Below are positions 7,629-15,128 of a DNA stretch of 19,208 bases, in pieces (the first letter of the stretch is position 1; every line of letters begins with the position of its first letter). Origin of the DNA: Bacillota bacterium (GTDB lineage Bacteria; Bacillota; Dehalobacteriia; UBA4068); contig JAFSIU010000058.1 in NCBI GenBank assembly GCA_017439615.1, positions 1-19,208 of the forward strand. The letters are read 5' to 3'. The position numbers were made by a program, and so were the translations under genes. A model generated the notes under the pieces. That model did not search any database and was not told the DNA's origin. It worked only from the letters and a program-made list of their open reading frames with translations.

Positions 7629-8239
7629 AGCTGATCGTCAAAGGCAAATATGTTTCTGAGGAGCAGCTACCCAAAGCTATTCTCCCTGCAAATGCGGTGC
7701 GCTTCATTGAACCCGAGAGCACGGTCGAGCTCAATAAGCAGGCAATGAAGTTTACTGTTCCTGCTATGCTCGGCATTGCCCTTCTCTGTGTTCTGGGTGT
7801 GCTTGTGCAGGGGCGTTTTCCATTCGGAGTGATGAATGGCGGCACCTTCGGCATCACGCTCGGTGTTTTTCTCTCCTTTGCTTTTATCCTGCCGCATGAG
7901 CTGCTGCATGGACTTTGCTTCGGCAAGGAGTCTGAGGTCGAGCTATATTATTCGCTGAAGGATATGATGGCATTTGTTACCTGCACCGAGGCCATTTCCA
8001 AGGCACGCTTCATCTGGGTATGCCTTTGCCCGAATGTGCTGCTCGGCTGGCTGCCCTTGCTGATATGGGCGCTTGTACCGCTGCCCGAATTCCTCAGTGC
8101 TCTTATCTTTGGCTGCTCCACTATGCTGGTCATCATGGGCGCAGGTGATTATTTGAATGTCAGAAATGCCCTGCAGCAGATGCCGCGCGGAAGCATGCAG
8201 CAGATGTCCGGCTTCCATTCTTATTGGTATATGCCCTGA
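7625..8239 (+). CDS. DUF3267 membrane metalloprotease-like protein
   Basis: The 204-residue product matches the DUF3267 family (PF11667), putative membrane zincin peptidases. It has the zinc-binding signature HELLH at residues 91-95 at the end of a hydrophobic helix. A downstream GAGDYLNV near residue 172 supplies a plausible third (aspartate) ligand. Hydrophobic segments lie at about 43-63, 75-92, 128-150 and 155-172, with a cytoplasmic-looking C-terminal tail. The substrate is unknown. The start overlaps the preceding stop by 4 bases; a GGAGG at 7607-7611 is 13 bases upstream, which is long, consistent with coupled translation. The family's proteolytic activity is inferred from the motif. 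Confidence 0.88.
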   Translation: MKLIVKGKYVSEEQLPKAILPANAVRFIEPESTVELNKQAMKFTVPAMLGIALLCVLGVLVQGRFPFGVMNGGTFGITLGVFLSFAFILPHELLHGLCFGKESEVELYYSLKDMMAFVTCTEAISKARFIWVCLCPNVLLGWLPLLIWALVPLPEFLSALIFGCSTMLVIMGAGDYLNVRNALQQMPRGSMQQMSGFHSYWYMP

Positions 8240-8290
8240 CAGAATATGTTTTGATATAGAATTTCTTGCTATGAACGGAGTGTTTTGATT

Positions 8291-9082
8291 ATGGAAAGAA
8301 ACGGAAAAATAGTAGCCATCGCCAATCAGAAGGGCGGTGTCGCCAAGACCACCACAGCGGTCAATCTCGCTGCATATATCGCCAAGGCGGGCAAAAAAGT
8401 CCTGCTTTGCGACATTGACCCACAGGCAAATGCCACCAGCGGTGTCGGTGTGGACAAGGAGGAGCTGGAACATTGTGTTTATAATGTTCTGATCGACGAG
8501 GCTCCGCCCGAGGCTGTCATCGTGCCGACCTGCTGCAAGAATCTTTCTCTGCTGCCCTCCAGCATTCAGCTGGCAGGCGCAGAAATCGAGCTTGTGAACA
8601 CCGTTCAGCGCGAAAGCAGACTCAAAAAGGCTCTGCGTCCTTTGAAGGAGGATTATGATTTCATTTTCATCGATTGCCCTCCCACTCTTGGACTTCTCAC
8701 TCTCAATGCCATGACAGCGGCGGACAGCGTGCTCATTCCCATTCAGGCGGAATACTATGCTCTGGAGGGTCTCAGCCAGCTTTTGCAGACCTATGAGCTG
8801 GTGCAGAAGCATCTCAACTATGATCTGGAGATCGAGGGTGTTCTGCTCACCATGTTCGATGCCAGAACACGACTTGCTCTGCAGGTTGAAACCGAAATCA
8901 AGAACTATTTCGGCGACAAGGTCTATGAATCCATCATCCCCCGCAATGTCCGCCTTTCCGAAGCTCCCAGCTATGGTCAGCCCATCAGTCTTTATGACCC
9001 AAATTCCAAGGGCGCCAAGCAATATGAGGCTCTGAGCAAGGAATTCCTGAAGGCAAACAAAACCAAAAAGGAGGAAAGATAA
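8291..9082 (+). CDS. parA: Chromosome-partitioning ATPase ParA (Soj)
   Basis: ParA is a dimerising, DNA-binding ATPase that works with ParB-parS in origin segregation and, in Bacillus, modulates DnaA. The 263-residue product has the deviant Walker A KGGVAKTT (about residues 14-21), the A' region LLCDIDPQANATSG, Walker B FIFIDCPPTLGLLTLNAM, and the C-terminal SEAPSYGQPISLYDP typical of Soj. The loop reads KGGVAKTT where KGGVGKTT is common; both lysines are kept. I start at ATG 8291; TTG at 8285 is 4 bases after GGAG (8277-8280) and is a real alternative. parB begins at the base after its stop. Identification is secure. Confidence 0.97.
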   Translation: MERNGKIVAIANQKGGVAKTTTAVNLAAYIAKAGKKVLLCDIDPQANATSGVGVDKEELEHCVYNVLIDEAPPEAVIVPTCCKNLSLLPSSIQLAGAEIELVNTVQRESRLKKALRPLKEDYDFIFIDCPPTLGLLTLNAMTAADSVLIPIQAEYYALEGLSQLLQTYELVQKHLNYDLEIEGVLLTMFDARTRLALQVETEIKNYFGDKVYESIIPRNVRLSEAPSYGQPISLYDPNSKGAKQYEALSKEFLKANKTKKEER

Positions 9083-9964
9083 ATGAATGCTCCGAAAAAC
9101 AAAAAAGGTCTTGGCAAAGGACTTTCCGCACTTATCCCCGCAATGAGCAATGAGCAGGAACAAAGCACCGCCGAGCAGGTAAAGCTGCTTGCTCCCGAGC
9201 TGCTGTTTGCCAATCCCGATCAGCCGAGAAAGATTTTCGATGAAGAAAAGCTCGCTGAGCTTGCCGAATCCCTGAAGGAACACGGTATGGTGCAGCCTCT
9301 CATCGTTATGCCGCAGAAAAATAAATATATGATCATCGCAGGTGAGCGCCGCTTCCGTGCCGCCGCCCTTGCAGGTTTGACAGAAATTCCCTGCATGGTG
9401 CGTGAATTTGAGCCGCAGGAGATCATGGAGATCGCCCTCATCGAGAACATACAGCGCGAGAATCTCAATGCCTGGGAAGAAGCAGAATCCCTGCGCTCCC
9501 TGCAGGATGAATTCGGCTATACACAGGAACAAATGGCACAGAAGCTGGGCAAAAGCCGTCCATATATCGCCAATACCATGCGTTTGCTTGCTCTTGATGA
9601 CTATTGCGCCGAGCTTTTGCGCAGCAATCAGCTTTCCGCAGGCCATGCCCGTGCATTGCTTGCCGTGGATGGTGAATATAACAGAAAAGCGCTGGCAGGC
9701 AGAATTATCCGCGAAAAGCTTTCCGTACGCGAGACTGAGCAGCTTGTCAAAAATGCGGGTAAGCTTGCCATGAAGCCCAAGAAAAAGAAAAAATTCAAAA
9801 AGCCTGCCGAATATGCCGCTATTGAAAAGCAGCTGCGCTACAAATTCGGCTCCAAGGTCAGCCTGCAAAAGGCTGAAAAAGGCGGTCAGATCGTGATAGA
9901 TTATTATTCCGAAGAGGATCTCACCCGCCTCATCGATATTCTCCTCCCCGATGTAGAGTTTTAG
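9083..9964 (+). CDS. parB: Chromosome-partitioning CTPase and parS-binding protein ParB (Spo0J)
   Basis: ParB loads at parS, uses CTP to clamp and slide on DNA, and recruits SMC and ParA. The 293-residue product begins with the ParA-stimulating peptide KKGLGKGLSALI. It then shows the CTP-binding motifs NPDQPR (44-49), GERRFRAA (87-94) and ENIQREN (121-127). The helix-turn-helix YTQEQMAQKLGKSRPYIANTMRLL spans about 146-169. A lysine-rich linker (KPKKKKKFKK) leads to a C-terminal dimerisation domain. GGAGG at 9070-9074 is a good ribosome binding site. Four parS-type sites lie 5 to 9 kb upstream in this window. No noc paralogue is present between rsmG and parA. Confidence 0.97.
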   Translation: MNAPKNKKGLGKGLSALIPAMSNEQEQSTAEQVKLLAPELLFANPDQPRKIFDEEKLAELAESLKEHGMVQPLIVMPQKNKYMIIAGERRFRAAALAGLTEIPCMVREFEPQEIMEIALIENIQRENLNAWEEAESLRSLQDEFGYTQEQMAQKLGKSRPYIANTMRLLALDDYCAELLRSNQLSAGHARALLAVDGEYNRKALAGRIIREKLSVRETEQLVKNAGKLAMKPKKKKKFKKPAEYAAIEKQLRYKFGSKVSLQKAEKGGQIVIDYYSEEDLTRLIDILLPDVEF

Positions 9965-9995
9965 AGGGTAGTCTTTTGGCAAATGAGGTCAAGAA

Positions 9996-10670
9996 ATGAA
10001 GAATAAGTCTTTATTCATTGAGGCGATATGCAAATTCAGCGCAGGTGTGCTGCTGATTGCCTTGCTGCTTTTCCTGCCTGCAGGCAGCTTTGCCTTTTGG
10101 CAGGCATGGCTTTTTATGGCAATATTATTCATACCGATGTTTTGCGCGGGCATTGTGATGCTGGTCAAAAATCCTTCGCTTTTGCGCTCCCGCCTGAAGA
10201 ATAAAGAGAAGCAAAAGGAGCAGGACAAGGTCATCAAGCTCAGCGGTCTGATGTTTTTGTGCGGTTTTGTCATTGCGGGACTCAATTTCCGCTTCGAATG
10301 GCTTTTACTCCCCAAATGGTCGGCTTATGCCGCCGCGGCAATTTTCCTTCTCGCCTATATGCTTTATGCCGAGGTGCTGCGTGAAAACACCTATTTATCC
10401 CGCATTATTGAGGTGCAGGAGGGGCAGAAGGTCATTGATACAGGTCTTTATGCAAAAGTTCGTCACCCGATGTATAGCGCGACCGTGCTGCTTTTCCTTT
10501 CGATGCCTTTGGTGCTGGGTTCGCTGCTTTCATTTGTTATTTTCCTTGTCTATCCTATGCTGATAACAAAGAGGATAAAAAACGAGGAAGAAGTGCTTTC
10601 AGCTGAGCTTGAGGGCTATGCGGAATATAAAACGAGGGTAAAATACCGCCTTATTCCATTTATTTGGTAG
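9996..10670 (+). CDS. Isoprenylcysteine carboxyl methyltransferase (ICMT)-family membrane protein
   Basis: The 224-residue product has about five hydrophobic segments (near 14-30, 35-56, 82-97, 108-125 and 162-190). It carries the C-terminal methyltransferase signature of the ICMT/PEMT superfamily: GLYAKVRHPMYSA at 150-162, then RIKNEEEVL at 193-201 and YAEYKTRVKYRLIPFIW. Such proteins bind SAM at the membrane face; bacterial members have mostly unknown substrates and there is no evidence of protein prenylation here. GAGG at 9985-9988 is well spaced. It starts 31 bases after parB, with no terminator seen between them, so co-transcription is likely although a functional link to partitioning is not implied. 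Confidence 0.88.
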   Translation: MKNKSLFIEAICKFSAGVLLIALLLFLPAGSFAFWQAWLFMAILFIPMFCAGIVMLVKNPSLLRSRLKNKEKQKEQDKVIKLSGLMFLCGFVIAGLNFRFEWLLLPKWSAYAAAAIFLLAYMLYAEVLRENTYLSRIIEVQEGQKVIDTGLYAKVRHPMYSATVLLFLSMPLVLGSLLSFVIFLVYPMLITKRIKNEEEVLSAELEGYAEYKTRVKYRLIPFIW

Positions 10671-10784
10671 AATTAAAGAAATAAAATATTTTTGCATAAA
10701 ATTATAGGTAAGAACAAGGAAAAGCACAATTCATAGCGAATATATAGGAATAATCTTTTTAAGATTTGTTCAGAGGAGGCAAAA

Positions 10785-11687
10785 ATGACAAACCTTTTGT
10801 TTGTTTGCACCGGCAATACCTGCCGCAGTCCTATGGCGGAATATCTGATGCGTGAGCTTTGTCAAAAGCAGGGTTTGCAGGGGATTTCCGTGCTTTCGGC
10901 AGGGACCTCGGCCTTCTCCGGTGATGATATCTCCTTCTATTCCCGTGAGGAGCTGCGAAGTCGCGGCATTGATGCCTCCGCCCACAGAAGCCGATGTATT
11001 ACGCAGGAGCTTTTGCAGCAGGCAGACTATGTTATCACCATGACAGAAGCGCAAAAGCATTTCCTGCAAAGCTATTGCCAAGCCGAAAAGCTGCTCTCCA
11101 TGAGGGATATTCTCGGCGAGGATATTGCCGATCCTTATGGCAGAGATGAAGAAAGCTATGCCCGCTGCGCCGAGCAGATCGAAAAAGGCTTGAAGCTTTT
11201 CATAGAAAAATATTTACAAAAAGAGGTCAAAAAAATGAGAATTCCGATTGCATCCGACCATGCCGCATTTGCAGCAAAGGCAAAGGTCATCGAATTTTTG
11301 AAGGCTGAGGGCTATGAGCCCGTGGATATGGGCTGCTATTCCGAGGAATCCGTGCACTATCCCGAATATGGCGCAAAAGTTGCCGAAGCAGTCTCAAGCG
11401 GCGAATGTGAAAAAGGCATTTTGCTCTGCGGCACCGGCATCGGCATGAGCCTTGTTGCTAACAAATTCCCCGGTGTACGTGCCACACTTTGCCACAATGC
11501 CTTCACCGCGCAGGCCTGCCGCGAGCACAATGATTCGAATGTTCTCGTCATGGGTGCAAGAGTTCTCACCGAGGAGCAGATTCTGGAAATCACTAAAATC
11601 TGGCTGGAAACCGAATTCGCAGGCGGCAGACATTCCGAGCGTCTGGCAATGATTTCTGCCATCGAAGAAAAATTCAGCAAAAAATAA
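10785..11687 (+). CDS. rpiB: Fused low-molecular-weight (arginine-type) phosphatase / ribose-5-phosphate isomerase B
   Basis: The 300-residue product joins two enzymes. Residues 1-145 are a low-molecular-weight phosphatase with P-loop VCTGNTCRSPMAE (Cys8 nucleophile, Arg14) and DP loop DPYG (Asp116). Thr12 in the P-loop matches the threonine that makes YwlE a phosphoarginine phosphatase rather than a tyrosine phosphatase, so arginine specificity is inferred. Residues 151-300 are RpiB, interconverting ribose and ribulose 5-phosphate: SDHAAF at 157-162, GILLCGTGIGMS with Cys215, and HNDSNVLVMGARV. In Bacillus these are separate neighbours, ywlE and ywlF, upstream of glyA. AGAGGAGG at about 10772-10779 supports the start. 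At the junction an in-frame ATG (11235) has its own GAGG 8 bases upstream, so a separate RpiB may also be made. Confidence 0.94.
   Translation: MTNLLFVCTGNTCRSPMAEYLMRELCQKQGLQGISVLSAGTSAFSGDDISFYSREELRSRGIDASAHRSRCITQELLQQADYVITMTEAQKHFLQSYCQAEKLLSMRDILGEDIADPYGRDEESYARCAEQIEKGLKLFIEKYLQKEVKKMRIPIASDHAAFAAKAKVIEFLKAEGYEPVDMGCYSEESVHYPEYGAKVAEAVSSGECEKGILLCGTGIGMSLVANKFPGVRATLCHNAFTAQACREHNDSNVLVMGARVLTEEQILEITKIWLETEFAGGRHSERLAMISAIEEKFSKK
11223..11237 (+). promoter_or_regulatory. Internal ribosome binding site and start codon at the phosphatase-RpiB junction
   Basis: GAGG at 11223-11226 stands 8 bases before an in-frame ATG at 11235, exactly where the RpiB domain begins (MRIPIASDHAAF). The context GAGGTCA closely resembles the ribosome binding sites of mnmG (GAGGTCAG) and the ICMT-like gene (GAGGTCAA). 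This suggests that the two cistrons fused by loss of a stop, or that RpiB is also translated alone. Confidence 0.6.
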
Positions 11688-11750
11688 GGGTATATTGAAC
11701 CAAAGCTTTTGATATTTAATTTATATATAAAAATTTCAGGAGGAAAGAAA

Positions 11751-13004
11751 ATGAACTGGGAAATTTTGAAAAAAGTCGACCCTGAGGTCGCAGAATCCAT
11801 TGTCAGAGAAAGAAACAGACAGAAAAACAAGCTGGAGCTCATCGCTTCCGAGAACTTCACTTCCGTAGCTGTTATGGCAGCTCAGGGCTCTTTTCTCACC
11901 AATAAATATGCCGAGGGCTATCCCGGACGCCGTTATTATGGCGGCTGCGAATATGTTGACGAGGTTGAAACCTTTGCCATTGAACGCGCAAAAGAGCTTT
12001 TCGGCGCTGAATATGCCAATGTTCAGCCCCATTCCGGCGCACAGGCCAATATGGCTGCATATTTCGCCCTCATTCAGCCCGGCGATACTGTTTTGGGCAT
12101 GAGCCTTGATTGCGGCGGCCATCTCACCCATGGCTCCAAGGTCAATTTCTCCGGCAAGGAATATAATTTCGTTGCCTATGGCGTTGACAAAGAAACCGAA
12201 ATGATCGACTATGCCGAAGTTGAACGTCTTGCAATGGAGCACAAGCCCAAGCTCATCGTTGCAGGTGCTTCCGCATATCCCCGCACCATCGATTTTCCCG
12301 CTCTGCGTGCAATCGCTGATAAATGCGGCGCCAAATTGATGGTCGATATGGCTCATATCGCAGGTCTGGTTGCAGCAGGCGAGCATATCTCCCCTGTTCC
12401 CTATTGCGATATCGTCACCACCACCACTCACAAAACCCTCCGCGGTCCCCGCGGCGGCCTCATCCTCTGCAAAGAAGAATATGGCAAGGCAATCGACAAG
12501 GCTGTTTTCCCCGGCATTCAGGGCGGTCCTCTTATGCACGTTATCGCTGCTAAGGCAGTTGCTTTGAAGGAAGCTCTGTCCCCCGAATTCAAGGAATATC
12601 AGAAGCAGATTGTCAAGAACTGCGCAGTTCTGGCTGAAGAAATGATGGTAAGAGGCTTCCGTCTTGTCTCCGGCGGCACCGACAATCATCTTATGCTCGT
12701 TGATGTAAGATGCCGTGACCTGACCGGCAAGGAAGCAGAGCATATGCTCGACGAAGTCGGCATCACCTGCAACAAGAATGCTATCCCCTTCGATCCCATG
12801 CCCCCGAACACCACCAGCGGTATCCGTATCGGCACTGCAGCTCTCACCAGCCGCGGTCTGAAGGAAGCTGAAATGGTTCGTCTGGCAGAAGCCATCGACC
12901 TCTGCCTCAACAAAGATGATGCAGAAAAAACCGAGCAGGCAAGAGCCATCGTTGATGCTCTTTGCGCTGAATTCCCGCTCTATGAGGGCGAACTCCCCTA
13001 TTAA
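11751..13004 (+). CDS. glyA: Serine hydroxymethyltransferase
   Basis: GlyA is the PLP enzyme that interconverts serine and glycine while charging tetrahydrofolate to 5,10-methylene-THF. The 417-residue product is the normal length. Visible signatures include LIASENF (30-36), [13 protein letters not shown] (53-65), [18 protein letters not shown], and the PLP-lysine motif [14 protein letters not shown] with Lys228. The start at 11751 is supported by AGGAGG at 11739-11744; an upstream in-frame ATG at 11709 would add 14 non-homologous residues. It follows the rpiB fusion by 63 bases, as in the Bacillus ywlF-ywlG-glyA region, though ywlG is absent. A hairpin follows its stop. Identification is very secure. 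Confidence 0.98.
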   Translation: MNWEILKKVDPEVAESIVRERNRQKNKLELIASENFTSVAVMAAQGSFLTNKYAEGYPGRRYYGGCEYVDEVETFAIERAKELFGAEYANVQPHSGAQANMAAYFALIQPGDTVLGMSLDCGGHLTHGSKVNFSGKEYNFVAYGVDKETEMIDYAEVERLAMEHKPKLIVAGASAYPRTIDFPALRAIADKCGAKLMVDMAHIAGLVAAGEHISPVPYCDIVTTTTHKTLRGPRGGLILCKEEYGKAIDKAVFPGIQGGPLMHVIAAKAVALKEALSPEFKEYQKQIVKNCAVLAEEMMVRGFRLVSGGTDNHLMLVDVRCRDLTGKEAEHMLDEVGITCNKNAIPFDPMPPNTTSGIRIGTAALTSRGLKEAEMVRLAEAIDLCLNKDDAEKTEQARAIVDALCAEFPLYEGELPY

Positions 13005-13014
13005 TATGAATATG

Positions 13015-13062
13015 GCAGGCGGGAAACTCTCCCGCCTGCTTGCTTATTAGCTCTTCTTTTTA
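13015..13062 (+). terminator. Hairpin after glyA, probable terminator
   Basis: A perfect 10-base GC-rich stem (GCAGGCGGGA at 13015-13024, TCCCGCCTGC at 13030-13039) closes a 5-base loop 10 bases after the glyA stop. The following sequence is pyrimidine-rich but interrupted (TTGCTTATTAGC, then CTCTTCTTTTT). It may therefore be a leaky terminator or an mRNA 3'-end stabiliser that allows some read-through into the dCMP deaminase gene. Confidence 0.65.
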
Positions 13063-13096
13063 TTTTCATTATTACTTCAATTTTCGGAGGTATATT

Positions 13097-13549
13097 ATGC
13101 GTCAAACATGGGATGAATATTTTATGACAATTGCCAAGCAGGTTGCAACCCGCTCTACCTGCCTGAGAAGACAGGTCGGTGCTGTGGCTGTCAGCCCCGA
13201 CAACAGAATTTTGGGCACAGGCTATAACGGTGCTCTGCCCGGTGCTCCGCATTGCGAGGAGGTCGGCTGCCTGCGCGAAAAGCTCGGTGTTCCCTCCGGC
13301 CAGCGTCAGGAGATCTGCCGCGCTCAGCATGCAGAGGCAAATGTCTGCAATTTCGCAGCCCGTGCAGGCGTCAAGCTCGAAGGCGCCACCATGTATGTTA
13401 CCACTCAGCCCTGCTGCACCTGCGTCAAGGCTATGGCAACCAGCGGCATCCGCAAGGTCGTCTTTGATGCGGAATATCCCGATGAATTCAGCTGCCAGAT
13501 CGCCCGTGAAGCAGGCATGGAGTTGATAAAATACGAACATAAGGAATAA
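13097..13549 (+). CDS. dCMP deaminase (ComEB-like)
   Basis: This zinc enzyme deaminates dCMP to dUMP, supplying thymidylate synthesis. The 150-residue product contains the deaminase zinc motif HAEAN (His78, Glu80) and PCCTC (Cys106, Cys109). It also has the upstream TGYNGALPGAPHC segment typical of deoxycytidylate deaminases of the ComEB group. ATG 13097 is preceded by CGGAGG at 13085-13090; an in-frame ATG at 13040 would add 19 residues unlike the family. The 5,10-methylene-THF made by GlyA just upstream is the cofactor of thymidylate synthase, so the pairing makes metabolic sense. The next gene starts at or within 12 bases of its stop. Confidence 0.95.
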   Translation: MRQTWDEYFMTIAKQVATRSTCLRRQVGAVAVSPDNRILGTGYNGALPGAPHCEEVGCLREKLGVPSGQRQEICRAQHAEANVCNFAARAGVKLEGATMYVTTQPCCTCVKAMATSGIRKVVFDAEYPDEFSCQIAREAGMELIKYEHKE

Positions 13550-13561
13550 TTGGTAAGAAAA

Positions 13562-14674
13562 ATGCTGAAAGTTCTTTCCGTCTTCGGAACCCGTCCCGAA
13601 GCAATAAAAATGGCTCCGCTTGTAAAAGAGCTGGAAAAAGATGCCGACATCGAGAGCAAAATAGCAGTTACCGCCCAGCATCGCGAAATGCTGGATGCTG
13701 TGATGCAGCTTTTTGGGCTGCAGGCGGACTATGATCTGAATATTATGCGCGGCGGTCAAACTCCCGCGGGCATCACCTGCGCCGCTCTGACCGGTCTTTG
13801 CGAGGTCATTGAAGCCGAAAAGCCCGATTTGGTGCTTGTCCATGGCGACACCACCACCACTCTTTCGGGTGCCTTGGCGGCTTTTTATAACAAAATTCCC
13901 TGCGGCCATGTCGAGGCAGGCCTGCGTACCGATAATAAATATTCTCCCTATCCCGAGGAGATGAACCGACGCCTGACAGGTGTGATGGCGGATCTGCACT
14001 TTGCACCTACCGAACAGGCAAGGAAGAATCTCCTGCGTGACGGTGTGGCTGAGCAAAATATTTTCATCACCGGCAATACAGTCATCGATGCTCTGCATAT
14101 GGTAACGGAGGATAATGCCCTGCCCGAATTTGCCGGTGCGGAAAAAATCGATTGGCAGAAAAAGATAATCCTGCTCACCTGCCACAGAAGAGAAAGCTGG
14201 GGCAAGCCGATGCAGGAGATTTTTGCAGCAATTGCTGATATTCTGCGTGCTGATGAGAACTTGGAGCTGGTTTTTCCCGTGCATCTCAATCCGCTCGTGC
14301 GTGAGGCTGCTCATGCTGCCTTCGACGGAACCGCCAATGCACATCTCATCGAGCCGCTTGATTATCTGCCCTTCAGCCGCCTGATGCAGCACAGCCATTT
14401 GGTAGTGACAGACAGCGGCGGCATACAGGAAGAAGCCCCTGCTCTGGGTAAACCTGTGCTGGTGCTGCGCGAGGTGACAGAGCGTCCCGAGGCCATTGAA
14501 GCAGGCACTGCCAAGCTTATCGGCAACAGCTATCAAGGTGTTTATGAAGGTGTGCGCGAGCTGCTTTATAATGAGGAGGTTTATGCCGCGATGGCGCATG
14601 CCGCCAATCCCTTCGGCGACGGCCATGCCTCTGAGCGCATCTGCGAGATAATCAAAAAATCCCTGCAAAAATAA
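13562..14674 (+). CDS. wecB: UDP-N-acetylglucosamine 2-epimerase (non-hydrolysing)
   Basis: This enzyme (WecB/MnaA) converts UDP-GlcNAc to UDP-ManNAc for teichoic-acid linkage units or other surface polysaccharides. The 370-residue product has the expected length. It shows FGTRPEAIKMAPL near the N-terminus, HGDTTTTLSGALAAF, EAGLRTDNKYSPYPEEMNRR, TCHRRESWG, and the UDP-binding DSGGIQEEAPALGKPVLVLR. The start is ambiguous: ATG 13562 gives the usual MLKVLSVFGTRPE. A TTG at 13550, immediately after the previous stop and 4 bases from AAGGA (13541-13545), has the better ribosome binding site. In Bacillus mnaA lies between upp and the ATP synthase operon; here a terminator and convergent genes follow instead. 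Confidence 0.96.
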   Translation: MLKVLSVFGTRPEAIKMAPLVKELEKDADIESKIAVTAQHREMLDAVMQLFGLQADYDLNIMRGGQTPAGITCAALTGLCEVIEAEKPDLVLVHGDTTTTLSGALAAFYNKIPCGHVEAGLRTDNKYSPYPEEMNRRLTGVMADLHFAPTEQARKNLLRDGVAEQNIFITGNTVIDALHMVTEDNALPEFAGAEKIDWQKKIILLTCHRRESWGKPMQEIFAAIADILRADENLELVFPVHLNPLVREAAHAAFDGTANAHLIEPLDYLPFSRLMQHSHLVVTDSGGIQEEAPALGKPVLVLREVTERPEAIEAGTAKLIGNSYQGVYEGVRELLYNEEVYAAMAHAANPFGDGHASERICEIIKKSLQK

Positions 14675-14770
14675 CTTTTGCAGAGCTCTGTCCGAATGAA
14701 TCTGAAACAAAAGTCCGGTATAAATCGGAATACTTTCAATGACGCTGAAAGGCTGTATAAGACAGTAATT

Positions 14771-14804
14771 AACGGCACTACTCTTTTGGGGTAGTGCCGT
14801 TTTA
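14771..14804 (+). terminator. Intrinsic terminator after wecB
   Basis: An 11-base stem (AACGGCACTAC at 14771-14781, GTAGTGCCGTT at 14791-14801) encloses a 9-base loop and runs into TTTT-AAT. It lies about 100 bases past the wecB stop and should end that transcript. Confidence 0.88.
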
Positions 14805-14849
14805 ATACAGTCATATGCCGATTTTGCGAATGTAAAAACCAGCTGATTT

Positions 14850-14978
14850 GTGATAGCAAAGCTTAAGAAAGCTGCCCTGACAGCATCGGATAAAAAGCGT
14901 TTTAAGGGGTGGATTAGAGGACCGCAAGGGGTCGTCTTGCCCCCTGCAAAGACTATTATAAAACGGATTCTTTTGTAG
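14850..14978 (+). other. Short open frame in a convergent intergenic region, possible gene remnant or repeat
   Basis: A GTG-initiated frame of 42 codons ends in a peptide reading KGWIRGPQGVVLPPAK, ahead of a TAG. It has no ribosome binding site and follows the wecB terminator, so I doubt that it is expressed. The DNA contains the GC-rich core GGACCGCAAGGGGTC and a second overlapping hairpin with CTTGCCCC, unlike its AT-rich flanks. The composition suggests a fragment of an interspersed repeat or a decayed gene. I cannot name it. Confidence 0.3.
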
Positions 14979-15017
14979 AATATGATTGCAGAAATGAAGT
15001 CGAAGTCACAAACAAAT

Positions 15018-15047
15018 AACCCTGCATCGGTTTTGATGCAGGGTTTT
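15018..15047. terminator. Hairpin between convergent transcripts
   Basis: A perfect 11-base stem (AACCCTGCATC at 15018-15028, GATGCAGGGTT at 15035-15045) with a 6-base loop is followed by TTTTG on the plus strand and by TATTTGTTTG on the minus strand. It lies about 80 bases beyond the minus-strand acetyltransferase gene, so it probably terminates the argS operon and may act in both directions. Confidence 0.75.
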
Positions 15048-15128
15048 GTATGAGAACGGATATTTTGCATGGGACGAGAATATCCTCGCCTCTTGTTTTT
15101 GTAATAATTATTTGTTTTGCCGATTCTC

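Noticed and set aside
7943..9982. 679-codon minus-strand open frame over parA and parB
   Set aside because: It is antisense to secure genes, low-complexity in places, and without motifs; it results from codon bias on the coding strand.
11736..12743. 335-codon minus-strand open frame opposite glyA
   Set aside because: It is a shadow of serine hydroxymethyltransferase with no motif of its own.
13001..15070. 689-codon minus-strand open frame over dCMP deaminase and wecB
   Set aside because: It is mostly antisense shadow; the part outside the genes crosses two hairpin terminators and has no credible start.
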